Under the pieces are notes generated by a model. That model was not told the DNA's origin, searched no databases, and saw only the letters and a list, made by a program, of their open reading frames with translations. This document shows, one piece after another, positions 9,469-18,655 of a DNA stretch of 64,000 bases. The position numbers and the translations under genes were made by a program. The stretch lies in NCBI RefSeq assembly GCF_035658495.1, contig NZ_CP141945.1:633501-697500 (forward strand), read 5' to 3'. The DNA comes from Novosphingobium sp. RL4 (GTDB taxonomy: Bacteria; Pseudomonadota; Alphaproteobacteria; Sphingomonadales; Sphingomonadaceae). Each line of letters starts with the position of its first letter. Position 1 is the first letter of the stretch.

Positions 9469-10075
9469 TGAGCGCCAGCGCACTTCAGAACGGCCAGCGG
9501 ATATCGAACTTGCCGGAAGAGCAGTGGACGCCGGAAGTCGAGGCGCTATTTCCGCTCATGCTTCCGCCCGGTTCGACCACCACGGATTCGGACTTCAACT
9601 CGATCCTGCTCTTGGCGCACCGGGGCTCGCTGATCCCTGGCTCCGCTTCAACGCCAAGGTCGCGGAAGGCTTCGTACTTTGTGCGTGGTATAGGGAAATC
9701 GCGATCTCGCGCGTCGCGTGGCGGCGGGCCTCCGATTACGAATGGATCCATCACACGCTTTCGGCAGCGCGCGCCGGCTTGACCAAGGCGAATCTCGATG
9801 CGCTGCAGAACGACGATGCCGATGACCAATGGTCCGGCCTGGAAATCCTGCTGATACGCGCCACCGACGAGATCTACGCGGAGGGTGGCATAGCGCCACA
9901 GACGCTCGCCCAACTCGTGGAGCATTTCACAACGCAGCAGGTCATCGAACTGGTCTTCGTCATCGGGGCCTACATTGCGCTCGCCGCCATTCTCAACACG
10001 GCTGGCGCCGAAATCGAGCCTCGGATCATGCAGCAAGCAAAGGCTGCCGGCTTCCCACGGCTCGTGCTTATCTGA
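9465..10075 (+). pseudogene. Carboxymuconolactone decarboxylase (CMD) family gene, frameshifted
   Basis: The start ATG at 9465 opens MMSASALQNGQRISNLPEEQ and stays in frame to FNSILLLA near 9610. The rest of the protein (GLADPWLRFNAKVAEGF, then IDE-type helices to FPRLVLI at 10075) is in another frame. The break lies about 9605-9620. The fold is AhpD/CMD-like, but the usual C-X-X-C disulfide site is not seen, so it belongs to the cysteine-poor CMD subgroup. The frameshift either inactivates the gene or is a sequencing error. It closes the MarR-OYE-TauD-DUF1330 cluster. Confidence 0.75.
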
Positions 10076-10521
10076 GGCGTCACCTCGGGAACCGGGCAAT
10101 GACGCAAGGCGAACAGCGCCATGGCCGCGCAGGCATCTGCTCGCTGGAACGGCGCTCTGGCCCTGATAAACCAAGACGGCAGCAACGCGCCCAAGTCGGT
10201 CATACCGCAAGACAGGGCCATCTCCTGAAACCAGTCGTAGCCAGACTTTCGGAAAGCGGGAAAAATACAGTGTCAGTTGAGACTCGCGCAGGGGGCGCAT
10301 CCAACGCTAGTACGCAACGCCCAACGACGGCGGTCAGACAGCGATTGTCCAAGACGAAACTGACCCTGCTCCTCTCTGAGCTTCCGCGATCCAGCAAAGC
10401 AACATCAATCCGTTCTGACTGACATAAGAACTGCCGGGAGGCATGACTTCAATGCCAGCCCGCGCCGGCGCGGGTGCGGCGGTGGATCGGGAGCGTCGAT
10501 ACGGTCATGCAATGGTCCCCG
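10076..10521. other. Intergenic stretch, nothing recognised
   Basis: About 450 bases between the convergent CMD-family and tonB genes. Open frames here are read-throughs in shadow frames without family resemblance. The GC-rich inverted segment CCCGCGCCGGCGCGGG near 10458 could serve as a convergent terminator, though no T-tract follows it. Confidence 0.4.
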
Positions 10522-11334
10522 TCAGGTTATGAGGAACTCAACTGGCACGACCAGTTCTATAGCTTCGCCCTTCACATCCTCTGGCGGCTTGGGCAGCGGC
10601 TGCGCCCGCTTCGGAAGCGCCAAAGCCTCGTTGTCCAGCGAGCGGACACCTGACGAGCGCTCCAACCTGACCGACAGTACCTTGCCCTGCCGGTCCATGG
10701 CGAAGCGGATGTACGGAACGCCCTGCTGCCGTGCGAAATGGGCGTCTCGCGGATAGCGCTTCACCTTGTCGAGGGCGCCGAGGACGAGGCCCTGCCATGT
10801 CGGCCTGCCGCTCGAAACTTGCGGGGCGGGCGGCACGGGCTTGCTGGCTGGCGCCGTAGTATCCTTCACCGGAGGGCCGGGATCGGGCGGCACGAGTTTG
10901 GCAGGCGGCGTTGCTGCCACGACATTGGCGGTCGGAATGACGATCTTCGGCGCTTCGATCTCGGGTACTTGAGGCTTCGGGACGGGCTTGTCCTTCTTCA
11001 CCTGCTCCGGCCCTGGCGGCACTTCGCGAACGGGTTCGGGCGGAGCAGCCGGGCGTGCGACATTGAACGCCGTCAGCGTCGCAGGCGGCGGCATGGCCGT
11101 ATAAGTCTGCCAGGTCAGGAACAGCCCAGCAAGAATGGCCAGGCCGATCGCGCTTGTCCCGCCCAATCCGACCAGACGCGTGGTCAGCGAATCCGTTTGG
11201 TCCGCGTAGCGAAAGGTTCTTGAATCGCTCGCAAATCGCCAGCCGACAGTGTCATCTCGCGCAGGGTCACACTCCTCGGGTAGCGCAGGGCTGTCCGAGG
11301 AGGGTGACAGTATAATCGGCTTGTTGGATGGCAC
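10522..11334 (-). CDS. Energy transducer TonB
   Basis: A 270-residue TonB-type protein: a cytoplasmic N-terminus, one membrane helix around residues 57-78 (AIGLAILAGLFLTWQTY), a proline- and lysine-rich periplasmic spacer (about 80-185), and a C-terminal TonB domain with YPRDAHFARQQGVPYIRF and VRSLDNEALA. It couples the proton-motive force through ExbB/ExbD to outer-membrane receptors. It starts with GTG directly after the TAA of the upstream siderophore receptor gene, so the two are translationally coupled. This makes it a dedicated TonB for that receptor. ExbB/D are not in the window. Confidence 0.9.
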   Translation of the reverse strand: MPSNKPIILSPSSDSPALPEECDPARDDTVGWRFASDSRTFRYADQTDSLTTRLVGLGGTSAIGLAILAGLFLTWQTYTAMPPPATLTAFNVARPAAPPEPVREVPPGPEQVKKDKPVPKPQVPEIEAPKIVIPTANVVAATPPAKLVPPDPGPPVKDTTAPASKPVPPAPQVSSGRPTWQGLVLGALDKVKRYPRDAHFARQQGVPYIRFAMDRQGKVLSVRLERSSGVRSLDNEALALPKRAQPLPKPPEDVKGEAIELVVPVEFLIT

Positions 11335-13806
11335 TTAGAAACGTCCGCGCACCGTTGCCATCACGCTGCGCGGATCGCCGTAGAACAATCCGCCGAAGTT
11401 GTTCGAGGTCGGGATCGACTGGTAGTAGGTCTTGTCCAGCAGATTGTTGACGTTGAGACCCAGTTCGACCGCTTCACTGACATCATAGCGCGCGTGCAGT
11501 CCAACCAGCGCGTAACCGCCCTGCTTGATCGTATAGCTTGCGGTCTGGGTATACATCTTGCTCTGGACATAAAGGTCGCCGCCCAGCCGCATGCGGTTGA
11601 AGCTGCCCGGCAGGCGGTAGTCGGTCGAGAACTTGAACAGCTTGCGCGGAATGCGGGTGTTGTAGTCCGTCCCCTTGTTGACGCCTGCGACATATTCGGG
11701 ATCGCTATAGGTGAAGCCAAGCGTCGCGTTCCAGTCCGGCAGCGGAGAGCCGGAAACCTCGACTTCAAAGCCGCGGTTGCGTACGCGCCCGCCTTCGACG
11801 TAGCAGGTGGACGTACCGGTGACGCCGCACGTCTTGTCCGCCGTCGTGGCCTCGGGCATGTTGAGCAGGCTGGATTGGAACACCGCCAACGATGCATTCA
11901 GGCGCCCGTCGAAGTATTCGCCCTTTACCCCGGCTTCGTAGTTCTGTCCCTGGATCGGATCAAGCAGCGTATTGCCCGCGCTGTAGTAGCTCTGCGTCTT
12001 GTAGACTTCCGTGTAGCTGACGTAGAGCGAATGGTGGTTGTCGAGATCGTAGACAACCCCGGCGTAGGGCAGGAACCGGGCTTTCGAGCTGTATTCGTCG
12101 TTCACGTAAGGGCTCAGGACGGTGTAGCTCGACCAGCTCAGGCGTGCGCCGAGAATGGCATGAAGCCCATCGGCCAGAGCCAGACGGGTCGAACCGTAAA
12201 GGCCGCCTTCCTTGCGGTTGTAATTGTAATAAGTGCTGGCGGTGTTGAGCACCGGGGCTGTGATCGACGCATAGTCATAGTCGGTGATGTCGACGGTCGG
12301 CGTATTGGATGCGGTGTGGATCGTGAAATCGAACTTGTCGCGCCGCAGGCTGCCGCCGAGGACTAGCTGATGCTCGCCGCCCAGCAGCCGGTAATGGCCG
12401 GTGGCATAGACGTCGAGCCCCACCTGCCGGTCCCGGTAGTCCACGTCGGAGACCACCAGCCGGTAGATGTCGCCAGAGGAACGTGCCGGATAGGACGAGC
12501 GAAAGTCCGCGTCCGACCAGATCGCGCTGGGGGCGACCACGATCTTCCAGTCGCTGCCGATCTGCTGTTGCAGTTCGCCGAAGGCCGAATAGTTGCGGCG
12601 CTTGAGATAGGCCCACTTGCCCGCCAGCGAGGCCGAACGCGGCAGATCGTAGAACGCACCGCTGACGTCGGTGTTGAGCCCGCCCCAGTCGTAGCCGTGG
12701 TTGTAATCGCGCTGCGCGGTGCCGCCGACGCGCAGCAACGTGCCGGGGGTAAGATCGGCTTCCGCCGTCAGGTACAGCAGGCGATTGTCCCTGCTGGCGC
12801 CGTCACGGTAACTGCCCGCGTTGTTGTAGAAAGCCACGGCGCGCGCGCGCACGTCGCCGCCCTTGGTGATCGGCCCGGAAACGTCCACCTGCCCGCGATA
12901 GTTGGACCATGATCCAATGCCTGCCTCGACACCCAGTTGAAAGTCGCGCGTCGCCCGCTTGCGCACGAGATTGATCGCTGCGGAAGGATTGCCGGTGCCT
13001 TGCAACAGTCCGTTGGCACCGCGCACCACCTCGACCCGGTCGTAGATCGCCATGTTCGCGGTGGACATCACGTCCATCGAGTAGTTCTCGGAAATGTTGC
13101 TCGGAATTCCGTCGAACTGGATATCGGTGATCTCCGATCCGCGCGCGTAATAGGTCGAGCGGTCGGTCCCGAGCTTGGTATAGGTAATCCCCGTCGTGGT
13201 GCGGGCAATATCGTCGAGCGACTGAACGTTCTGGTCGTCCATCTTCTGGCGCGTGACGACCGAGACCGACTGGGGCGTCTCCCGCGGGGAGAGAGCCAGC
13301 TTGGTGGCGGTCGAGGTGCTGCGTACGGTGTAGGAACGGGTTCCCTCGCTCACGGCAGGATCGCTGGTCAGTCCAGCCAGGCTGCCGCCGTTTCCGCCAT
13401 CACTGCCCTGAACCTGCACCGGCCCAAGCTGGATGGTGCCATCCGCGGTTCGAGGTGCAGCCTCCAGCGTGAAGGCGCGCGGCCCGGTCTGGCGGAAGGT
13501 CACCCCGCTACCGGCAAGAATGCGCGAAAGGCCTTCCGCCGGGGCAAAGCTGCCCTTGAGACCGGGACTTGAAACGCCCGCTGTCAATTCGGCGCGATAG
13601 GCCAGTTCGACACCGGCCTGCCGGGCATAGCTGTTGAGAACATCGGCCAGCGCGCCGGCGGGAATATCGTAGCTCCGGGCTTCTTGCGCCAGCGCCGGAG
13701 CGGCGATCCCGGCCGAAAGCCCCATCGTCGTACCGGCAAGGAGTACGGCGGCCATCAGCCTGCCGCTCGCGCGCTGCCCGCCGCGCGCCTTTGTCGAAAT
13801 CTTCAC
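11335..13806 (-). CDS. TonB-dependent siderophore receptor with STN signalling domain
   Basis: An 823-residue outer-membrane receptor. It has a signal peptide ending about ALAQEA, then an STN (secretin/TonB short N-terminal) domain (YDIPAGALADVLNSYARQAG), a plug with ETPQSVSVVTRQKMDDQNVQ and a 22-strand barrel ending in aromatic-terminated strands (VMATVRGRF). The STN domain identifies it as a transducer that signals through FecR to the sigma factor encoded upstream. The plug sequence is of the TIGR01783 ferric-siderophore class. The gene order sigma-FecR-receptor-TonB on one strand forms a complete self-inducing iron uptake unit. The ligand is unknown. Confidence 0.92.
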   Translation of the reverse strand: MKISTKARGGQRASGRLMAAVLLAGTTMGLSAGIAAPALAQEARSYDIPAGALADVLNSYARQAGVELAYRAELTAGVSSPGLKGSFAPAEGLSRILAGSGVTFRQTGPRAFTLEAAPRTADGTIQLGPVQVQGSDGGNGGSLAGLTSDPAVSEGTRSYTVRSTSTATKLALSPRETPQSVSVVTRQKMDDQNVQSLDDIARTTTGITYTKLGTDRSTYYARGSEITDIQFDGIPSNISENYSMDVMSTANMAIYDRVEVVRGANGLLQGTGNPSAAINLVRKRATRDFQLGVEAGIGSWSNYRGQVDVSGPITKGGDVRARAVAFYNNAGSYRDGASRDNRLLYLTAEADLTPGTLLRVGGTAQRDYNHGYDWGGLNTDVSGAFYDLPRSASLAGKWAYLKRRNYSAFGELQQQIGSDWKIVVAPSAIWSDADFRSSYPARSSGDIYRLVVSDVDYRDRQVGLDVYATGHYRLLGGEHQLVLGGSLRRDKFDFTIHTASNTPTVDITDYDYASITAPVLNTASTYYNYNRKEGGLYGSTRLALADGLHAILGARLSWSSYTVLSPYVNDEYSSKARFLPYAGVVYDLDNHHSLYVSYTEVYKTQSYYSAGNTLLDPIQGQNYEAGVKGEYFDGRLNASLAVFQSSLLNMPEATTADKTCGVTGTSTCYVEGGRVRNRGFEVEVSGSPLPDWNATLGFTYSDPEYVAGVNKGTDYNTRIPRKLFKFSTDYRLPGSFNRMRLGGDLYVQSKMYTQTASYTIKQGGYALVGLHARYDVSEAVELGLNVNNLLDKTYYQSIPTSNNFGGLFYGDPRSVMATVRGRF

Positions 13807-13932
13807 TCTGGATAATCCCCGAACGTCGTTGAACTCGAGGCGTTATTGCTAATGCGAACGCCTTGCATCTATGACGATCATGGTTTGCGAAACGAGAGCT
13901 CAGGTTGAAAATTTTTTCGCCTGACCGGAAAA

Positions 13933-14940
13933 TCAGCTGAAAATCAAGATCATGCGGTCAGTGAGCTGGGCCGAACGCAGCCCCAGAGAGCTGCGGAGTT
14001 GAGCGATGGCCGCAACCGGATCGTCGATGTGGAACACCCCGCTGACGCGCAAGTCACGCGCCGCACCGACTACCCCCAGATAGCCTCGATGGTAGCGCCC
14101 GATCTCGGCGACGACCTCGCTGAGCGGCGCATCCTTGAACACCAGCGCTCCTTCGGTCCACGCCATGGCATCGTCCGGGTTGACCGTGAATGCAGGGCCG
14201 ATCCCTGCTGCGGGCCCATAGGAAAGGCTCTTGCCTTCGTGCAGGACGGCAGAGGTGCCGTCCTCGGCCGGATAGCGAATGCGCACCTTGTGTTCGGTGA
14301 CGGTTACACGCGTTTCGGCGCCGTCGCGCCGGACGAGGAAACGGGTGCCGAGCGCCGTCGTCGATCCCGCGCCCGCCTGCACGCGGAACGGGCGCGATGG
14401 ATCGGGTGCCACGGTGAATGCAGCCTCGCCGGTCAGTAGCCGGACCACGCGGCGGTTGCCTGCAAATTCGAAAGCCACTGCGCTGTGTGTCCCCAACTGC
14501 ATCGTGGAACCATCGGCAAGTCGCATCGTGCGCCTCTCGCCGGTTCCGGTCATCGCGTCAGCCTGGAGCATCGTCATCCAGCCCTGCGCCGACCAGACCA
14601 ACGCAAAAATGAGGCTTGCGGCGATCGCGGAAATTGCCCAGCGCCGCCGCACGCGTGCCCCTGGCCGAGCGAGCCTTCGGGTCTTGCGAACGGGCTCTTG
14701 CGGCAGGGATGCGCGCAGCGCCGGAGTCTCGGGCACGGCGCCCATCTGCATCCAGAGGTCCTGCATCCGCGCATAGGCGCGCGCGTGTTCTGGATCTCGG
14801 GCCAGCCAGGCATCGCGCTCGGCTCGCTTTTTGGCAGGCAGTTCGCCGTCGAAATCGGCGGAAACCCAATAGGCCGCTTCATCGGCAAGCGAATTCGGCA
14901 AAGGCGCCTCGGTATCACGCGGCATACAGTCATTTCCCAT
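13933..14940 (-). CDS. FecR-family anti-sigma/sigma regulator
   Basis: A 335-residue protein with an N-terminal cytoplasmic segment containing DUF4880-type sequence (DEAAYWVSADFDGELPAKKR), a single membrane helix near residues 103-120 (WAISAIAASLIFALVWSAQG) and a periplasmic FecR domain followed by an STN-interacting C-terminal region. It senses the receptor's STN domain and controls the sigma factor encoded 85 bases upstream. The start could be the ATG at 14940 or the internal ATG at 14925. It is followed by a 126-base gap before the receptor, which should hold the sigma-dependent promoter. Confidence 0.9.
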   Translation of the reverse strand: MGNDCMPRDTEAPLPNSLADEAAYWVSADFDGELPAKKRAERDAWLARDPEHARAYARMQDLWMQMGAVPETPALRASLPQEPVRKTRRLARPGARVRRRWAISAIAASLIFALVWSAQGWMTMLQADAMTGTGERRTMRLADGSTMQLGTHSAVAFEFAGNRRVVRLLTGEAAFTVAPDPSRPFRVQAGAGSTTALGTRFLVRRDGAETRVTVTEHKVRIRYPAEDGTSAVLHEGKSLSYGPAAGIGPAFTVNPDDAMAWTEGALVFKDAPLSEVVAEIGRYHRGYLGVVGAARDLRVSGVFHIDDPVAAIAQLRSSLGLRSAQLTDRMILIFS

Positions 14941-15024
14941 GCGAAATTGCCGCCAATCTGCATTCCGCTTTCATCCCATGACGTTCGGCGCAAGCAAAAC
15001 GATAGGGTGTCATCGCAGGATCGC

Positions 15025-15540
15025 TCATGCTTCGGCCGCGTCCGACAAAGCCCGATGGCACAGCACCAGGGCATGACGGATATGCTTGCGCACCATGTCC
15101 TGGCTGATCGACAACCGCTCCGCTGCTTCCGAGACGCTCAATTCGTCGATCTTGACCAGCACGAAGACCTGTCGGCAGCGGAGCGGCATCGTATCGACTA
15201 CCGCAGCAATCTGGCGAACTTTTTCCTGATCGAGCAGGCGCGTTTCAGCATTGGGATCCGGCGAAGGGACGCCGTGACCATCGGCTTCCTCGACAAACAG
15301 GGCTGCCTGTCGCCGCGCGGCGCGTAGATGATCCAGCGCCAGGTTCGAGGCGAGGCGGAACAGGAAGGAGCGCTTGTTGATGATCGGCGGATCGTCTTTC
15401 ACGCTCTGCACGCGCAAATATAGGTTCTGCGCGACATCCTCTGCTGCCGCGACGCTGCCCACCATCCTCGCCAGCCAGCGCACCAGGGCGGCGCGCTCGG
15501 TGGTCAGCAGACGGGATAGCAAGGCGGAGTTGCTCGACAT
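15025..15540 (-). CDS. ECF RNA polymerase sigma factor, FecI-like
   Basis: A protein of about 171 residues with sigma region 2 (AAEDVAQNLYLRVQS, RSFLFRLASNLALDHLRAAR) and region 4 (LPLRCRQ-like MPLRCRQVFVLVKIDELS, AERLSISQDMVRKHI). The start ATG at 15540 (MSSNSALLSRLLTTERAALV) is preferred over the longer ORF, whose additional 37 residues lack family resemblance and overlap the putative operator. It should direct transcription of the downstream receptor-tonB genes after FecR activation. The promoter region carries a perfect 7-base inverted repeat resembling a Fur site. Confidence 0.9.
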   Translation of the reverse strand: MSSNSALLSRLLTTERAALVRWLARMVGSVAAAEDVAQNLYLRVQSVKDDPPIINKRSFLFRLASNLALDHLRAARRQAALFVEEADGHGVPSPDPNAETRLLDQEKVRQIAAVVDTMPLRCRQVFVLVKIDELSVSEAAERLSISQDMVRKHIRHALVLCHRALSDAAEA

Positions 15541-15561
15541 GGCGAAATGCGCCCTATCGAT

Positions 15562-15580
15562 GTTGCGAATGAATCGCAAC
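15562..15580. promoter_or_regulatory. Palindrome GTTGCGA-N5-TCGCAAC, Fur-box-like operator
   Basis: Seven-base arms GTTGCGA and TCGCAAC flank a five-base spacer, centred 31 bases before the sigma factor ATG. It resembles TGCGAAT/ATTCGCA-type Fur sites reported for iron genes in several proteobacteria. Iron repression of the sigma gene is therefore plausible. The rest of the 15541-15879 gap holds no recognised gene. Confidence 0.45.
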
Positions 15581-15879
15581 TGCGTGGGTACAGCGACACT
15601 TTTGACAGCGCCAAGAGCATAACATTCAGCAATGTGACCACGCTCAAGCACTAATTTGATAGCGTTATACTCTGAGCGAAGCTTTATCGCACATTCTGCC
15701 CTGCCTTTTAGCGACCGGCAGCTATCTCACTTTCACTTCTCCAAACGCGACATTCCTCTGTCGGCCCAAAAAAATTCATTCGAATGCTCTCTGCAACATT
15801 TCTAGCGCCATTCAGATATTAGCGGGACGCCGGTACAAATGCATCCAAGGTCCAGTCTGAAGAGCTATATCAGGGATAC

Positions 15880-16743
15880 TTAGGTCTCGCCGCGCACCAT
15901 AAAATCTACTCCCAATCGGTCGCAAGACAATGCCTGAACTTCGGAATGCAGGTAATCTACACGCCCCGCAATCCAAGCCAGCTCGTCTTCAGAGATCCGA
16001 TATTGGCGATCGTATCGCGACTTCACGTAGGAGTCGTGCAGCCGCTTGAAGCAGCGTTTTTCCGACTTCGTTTCGCTAGGCCACGCCCTCGCCAACGCAG
16101 GCACGATGTCCTCGCTTCGGTCACGAAGCCAGGTAACGTTTTGCGATCGCGGACTGTCTCCCGTCAGCATATACAGTACGGTGTGGTACAGGACCTCCGT
16201 CGCCTGATGAAATTGGAAGACCGCCCGATTGAGCCACTTGCGGGCGAGCGAAATCTGGGCAAACTCCAGGAATTCGCTCGCGCTGGAGAACCAGTAATCG
16301 AAATCCGCGCGGCGCTCCTGAAGCACGGCAGCGTGGTCCGGCACCATTGGCAATGACAGGGGATGACCTGGTAGTTCGTAGAGTACTGTGCCGTCAGCCA
16401 CCGCCCCACACACAAACGATTTACCGTGCGACAGATCGCGGTGGACCGACTTGATACCGCGGATCGACAGGCTGATCGGTACGGCAAGTTGCCGCGTGAT
16501 GGCATGTTCACGCATGAGTCGATCTTCTGCATGCAATGGAAAGTCGGATTTTTGCGCAAGCCGGTCATCGCTAACCACCACAAGGATCGAGTACTTTGGC
16601 GTACGCCCGCCCGGTAACTCCCGCGTTCCAGTACCGCGTGCATAGGCGCCGAACAGGATGACTTTCAAAATGCGTCCCTGTCGTTTCCATTCCTGCGTGG
16701 ATAGGACCAGCGAGTTCGCGAGTTCGAAAAAGAGAAATTCTAG
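15880..16743 (-). pseudogene. Nucleotidyltransferase-HEPN domain protein, 5' end cut by IS701
   Basis: The N-terminal half resembles a minimal nucleotidyltransferase (ILFGAYARG around residue 30-38). The C-terminal half is a HEPN four-helix domain (RADFDYWFSSASEFLEFAQI, LNRAVFQFHQATEVLYH). Fusions of this kind relate to MNT-HEPN toxin-antitoxin modules. Two oddities stand out. The position where active enzymes carry the metal-binding D-X-D reads KYSILVVV, so the catalytic aspartates appear lost. The frame runs into the IS701 terminus, whose last bases supply a GTG; the native start is missing. I therefore regard it as truncated and probably inactive as a transferase. Confidence 0.75.
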
Positions 16744-18174
16744 CACTACTTTGGCAGAACGTTGATTTTTAGGATTCCCTTGGCGTTGAATGCGTGATTC
16801 ATGAGGAGCCAGCTTTTATGGAGGCTGGCGATGGACGAGGACTGGCAAGCAGATCTGGAGCGTTGGCTTGAGCCATATCTGGGAAGTCTGGCGAACAAGA
16901 CGCGGCGGCGGATGTGCCCGGCCTATATTGCCGGCTTGATTGGGCCTGGCGATCGCAAGAGCATTCAGCCCATGGCAGCTCGAACTGATGCCATCCCTTA
17001 TGACCGGCTGCATCATTTCATCGGTGCCGGCCTGTGGGACAGCGCCCCGCTGGAAGCGATCTTGTGGAGCCAGGCAGATCAATTGGTCGGCGGCAACAAG
17101 GCCTGGCTGATCATCGACGATACGGCCTTGCCCAAGAAGGGCAAAGCTTCGGTCGGTGTCGCCCCGCAATATGCAACGGTGCTCGGCAAGAATGCGAATT
17201 GTCAGACGATGGTTTCGGTAACGCTCGCATCAGGCGAAGTACCCATCATGCTGAGCCTGCGCCTGTTCCTGCCGGAAAGCTGGACCGACGATGCGGCGCG
17301 GATGACCAAAGCTGGCGTGCCTGAGCCTTTGCAGAGCTACCGCACAAAGCCCGAGATCGCAGTGGAGGAAATCGACCGCGCAATCGCTGCCGGCGTTCGC
17401 TTCGGCTGCGTCTTGGCCGATGCCGGCTATGGGCTCTCGGCGTCGTTCCGACAGGCACTCACCGCCCGGGATCTATGCTGGGCGGTCGGTATTCCCCGGC
17501 ACCAGAAGGTCTATCCAGCCGATGTGCAATTGATTTTCCCGGTAGCGACACGGGGCCGGCCACGTGTCCGGCACGTGCCTGATGTCAAATCCCGAGCGGC
17601 CCATGCCATGCTCGAGGATGCGAAATGGCGACAGGTCAGTTGGAGGCGGGGAACGAAGGGGATGCTGAGCGCCCGCTTTGCCGCCATGCGCGTGCGCATC
17701 GCCGATGGCGCGCCCCAGCGGATTGGCTCTGCAGGAGCCCAGCATATGCCCGGCGAAGAGGTTTGGCTGGTGGGCGAGCATCGCTCGAACGGCGAGCGCA
17801 AATACTACCTCTCCAATCTGCCCGCAGGAACCTCGATCCGCGAGCTAGCAGGCGCGATCAAGGCCCGCTGGGTTTGCGAACAGGCTCATCAGCAACTCAA
17901 GGAAGAACTTGGCCTCGATCACTTCGAGGGAAGGTCATGGACGGGGCTGCATCGACACGCGCTCATGACAATGATGGCATACGCGTTTCTACAAACACAA
18001 AGGCTCGCTCAGGCGGGCCGGAAAAAAAAGAGTCTCCGGGCCGCCACCTCAGCCCAGTTTGCCAGCAGTTCGCCAAGCCATCCTTGACCGCTTGTCGCGC
18101 TCACCGCCAAGACATTGCCCTCATTGCGGAGGGGCGCTGTTTAAACCATCTAACCAAATTCTGCCAAAGTAGTG
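16744..18174 (+). mobile_element. IS701-family insertion sequence with CTAG target duplication
   Basis: The element is 1431 bp long, bounded by inverted repeats CACTACTTTGGCAGAA (left) and TTCTGCCAAAGTAGTG (right). It is flanked by direct CTAG copies at 16740-16743 and 18175-18178, the target duplication typical of the family. It contains one transposase gene. The complete ends and perfect target duplication point to a recent insertion. It interrupts the 5' side of the nucleotidyltransferase-HEPN gene. Confidence 0.93.
16801..18087 (+). CDS. IS701-family DDE transposase, C-terminus out of frame
   Basis: A 428-residue DDE transposase beginning at the ORF start 16801 (an alternative ATG is MDEDWQADLERWLEPYLGSL at 16831). 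DDE landmarks include WLIIDDTALPKKGK and CVLADAGYG. After GRKKKS at an A8 run (18022-18029) the annotated frame ends in a non-conserved tail at 18087. The +1 frame instead continues SGPPPQPSLPAVRQAILDRL and finishes with a HCPHCGG zinc-knuckle-like motif and a TAG near 18169. Restoring seven As would join them, so this copy carries a one-base shift or depends on slippage in the A-run. Confidence 0.88.
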   Translation: MRSQLLWRLAMDEDWQADLERWLEPYLGSLANKTRRRMCPAYIAGLIGPGDRKSIQPMAARTDAIPYDRLHHFIGAGLWDSAPLEAILWSQADQLVGGNKAWLIIDDTALPKKGKASVGVAPQYATVLGKNANCQTMVSVTLASGEVPIMLSLRLFLPESWTDDAARMTKAGVPEPLQSYRTKPEIAVEEIDRAIAAGVRFGCVLADAGYGLSASFRQALTARDLCWAVGIPRHQKVYPADVQLIFPVATRGRPRVRHVPDVKSRAAHAMLEDAKWRQVSWRRGTKGMLSARFAAMRVRIADGAPQRIGSAGAQHMPGEEVWLVGEHRSNGERKYYLSNLPAGTSIRELAGAIKARWVCEQAHQQLKEELGLDHFEGRSWTGLHRHALMTMMAYAFLQTQRLAQAGRKKKSLRAATSAQFASSSPSHP

Positions 18175-18216
18175 CTAGGTCGTAAACTCATAAACGGCAG
18201 CGTGGGCGTGTGACGA

Positions 18217-18579
18217 TTAGCGCTCGCGCTGCCGTCCGATCCTCCGCTTTTGCTTGGCCCTCGTCGCACTTTCGCTGCCGTGGTATTCAGGTGCCAGAGC
18301 AAACTTGTCGCGCTCGTCAAATTGACGATCACCGCGTAGGCCGAACGCCTTGAAAAGCCGATAGCCCCGCCACCAAGCGAAGGCCGTCCAGGCCCCGCCG
18401 ATCGTGACAGCAATGATCCATGCCCACATCGCCGCAGTATCGCTCAACCGTGATTGTACCATCCCAGCAAGTGCGATCGGCAAAATGCCGAGGAATGGTG
18501 TGGCCGGTCGCATTCGCGTGGACTGATCGTGATCCACGAAACGGCGCATCCGCAGGTATAGGCTCGCCTTTGGCTTCAT
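18217..18579 (-). CDS. Small two-helix membrane protein, unknown function
   Basis: A 120-residue reading frame starting MKPKASLYLRMRRFVDHD. Two hydrophobic segments (FLGILPIALAGMVQS and AWIIAVTIGGAWTAFAWW) are followed by a basic cytoplasmic tail ending KQKRRIGRQRER. No family was recognised. It sits alone between the IS701 copy and an IS5 fragment, so it may be a remnant of a longer locus. Codon use is similar to neighbouring chromosomal genes, which is the main reason to treat it as real. Confidence 0.5.
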   Translation of the reverse strand: MKPKASLYLRMRRFVDHDQSTRMRPATPFLGILPIALAGMVQSRLSDTAAMWAWIIAVTIGGAWTAFAWWRGYRLFKAFGLRGDRQFDERDKFALAPEYHGSESATRAKQKRRIGRQRER

Positions 18580-18655
18580 ATGGACATTTTTGGCACGATC
18601 CGGTGCTGACCGCTATCTGATTGCATCTCATGCCCAAGGCTGATTCAGCGTCGGC

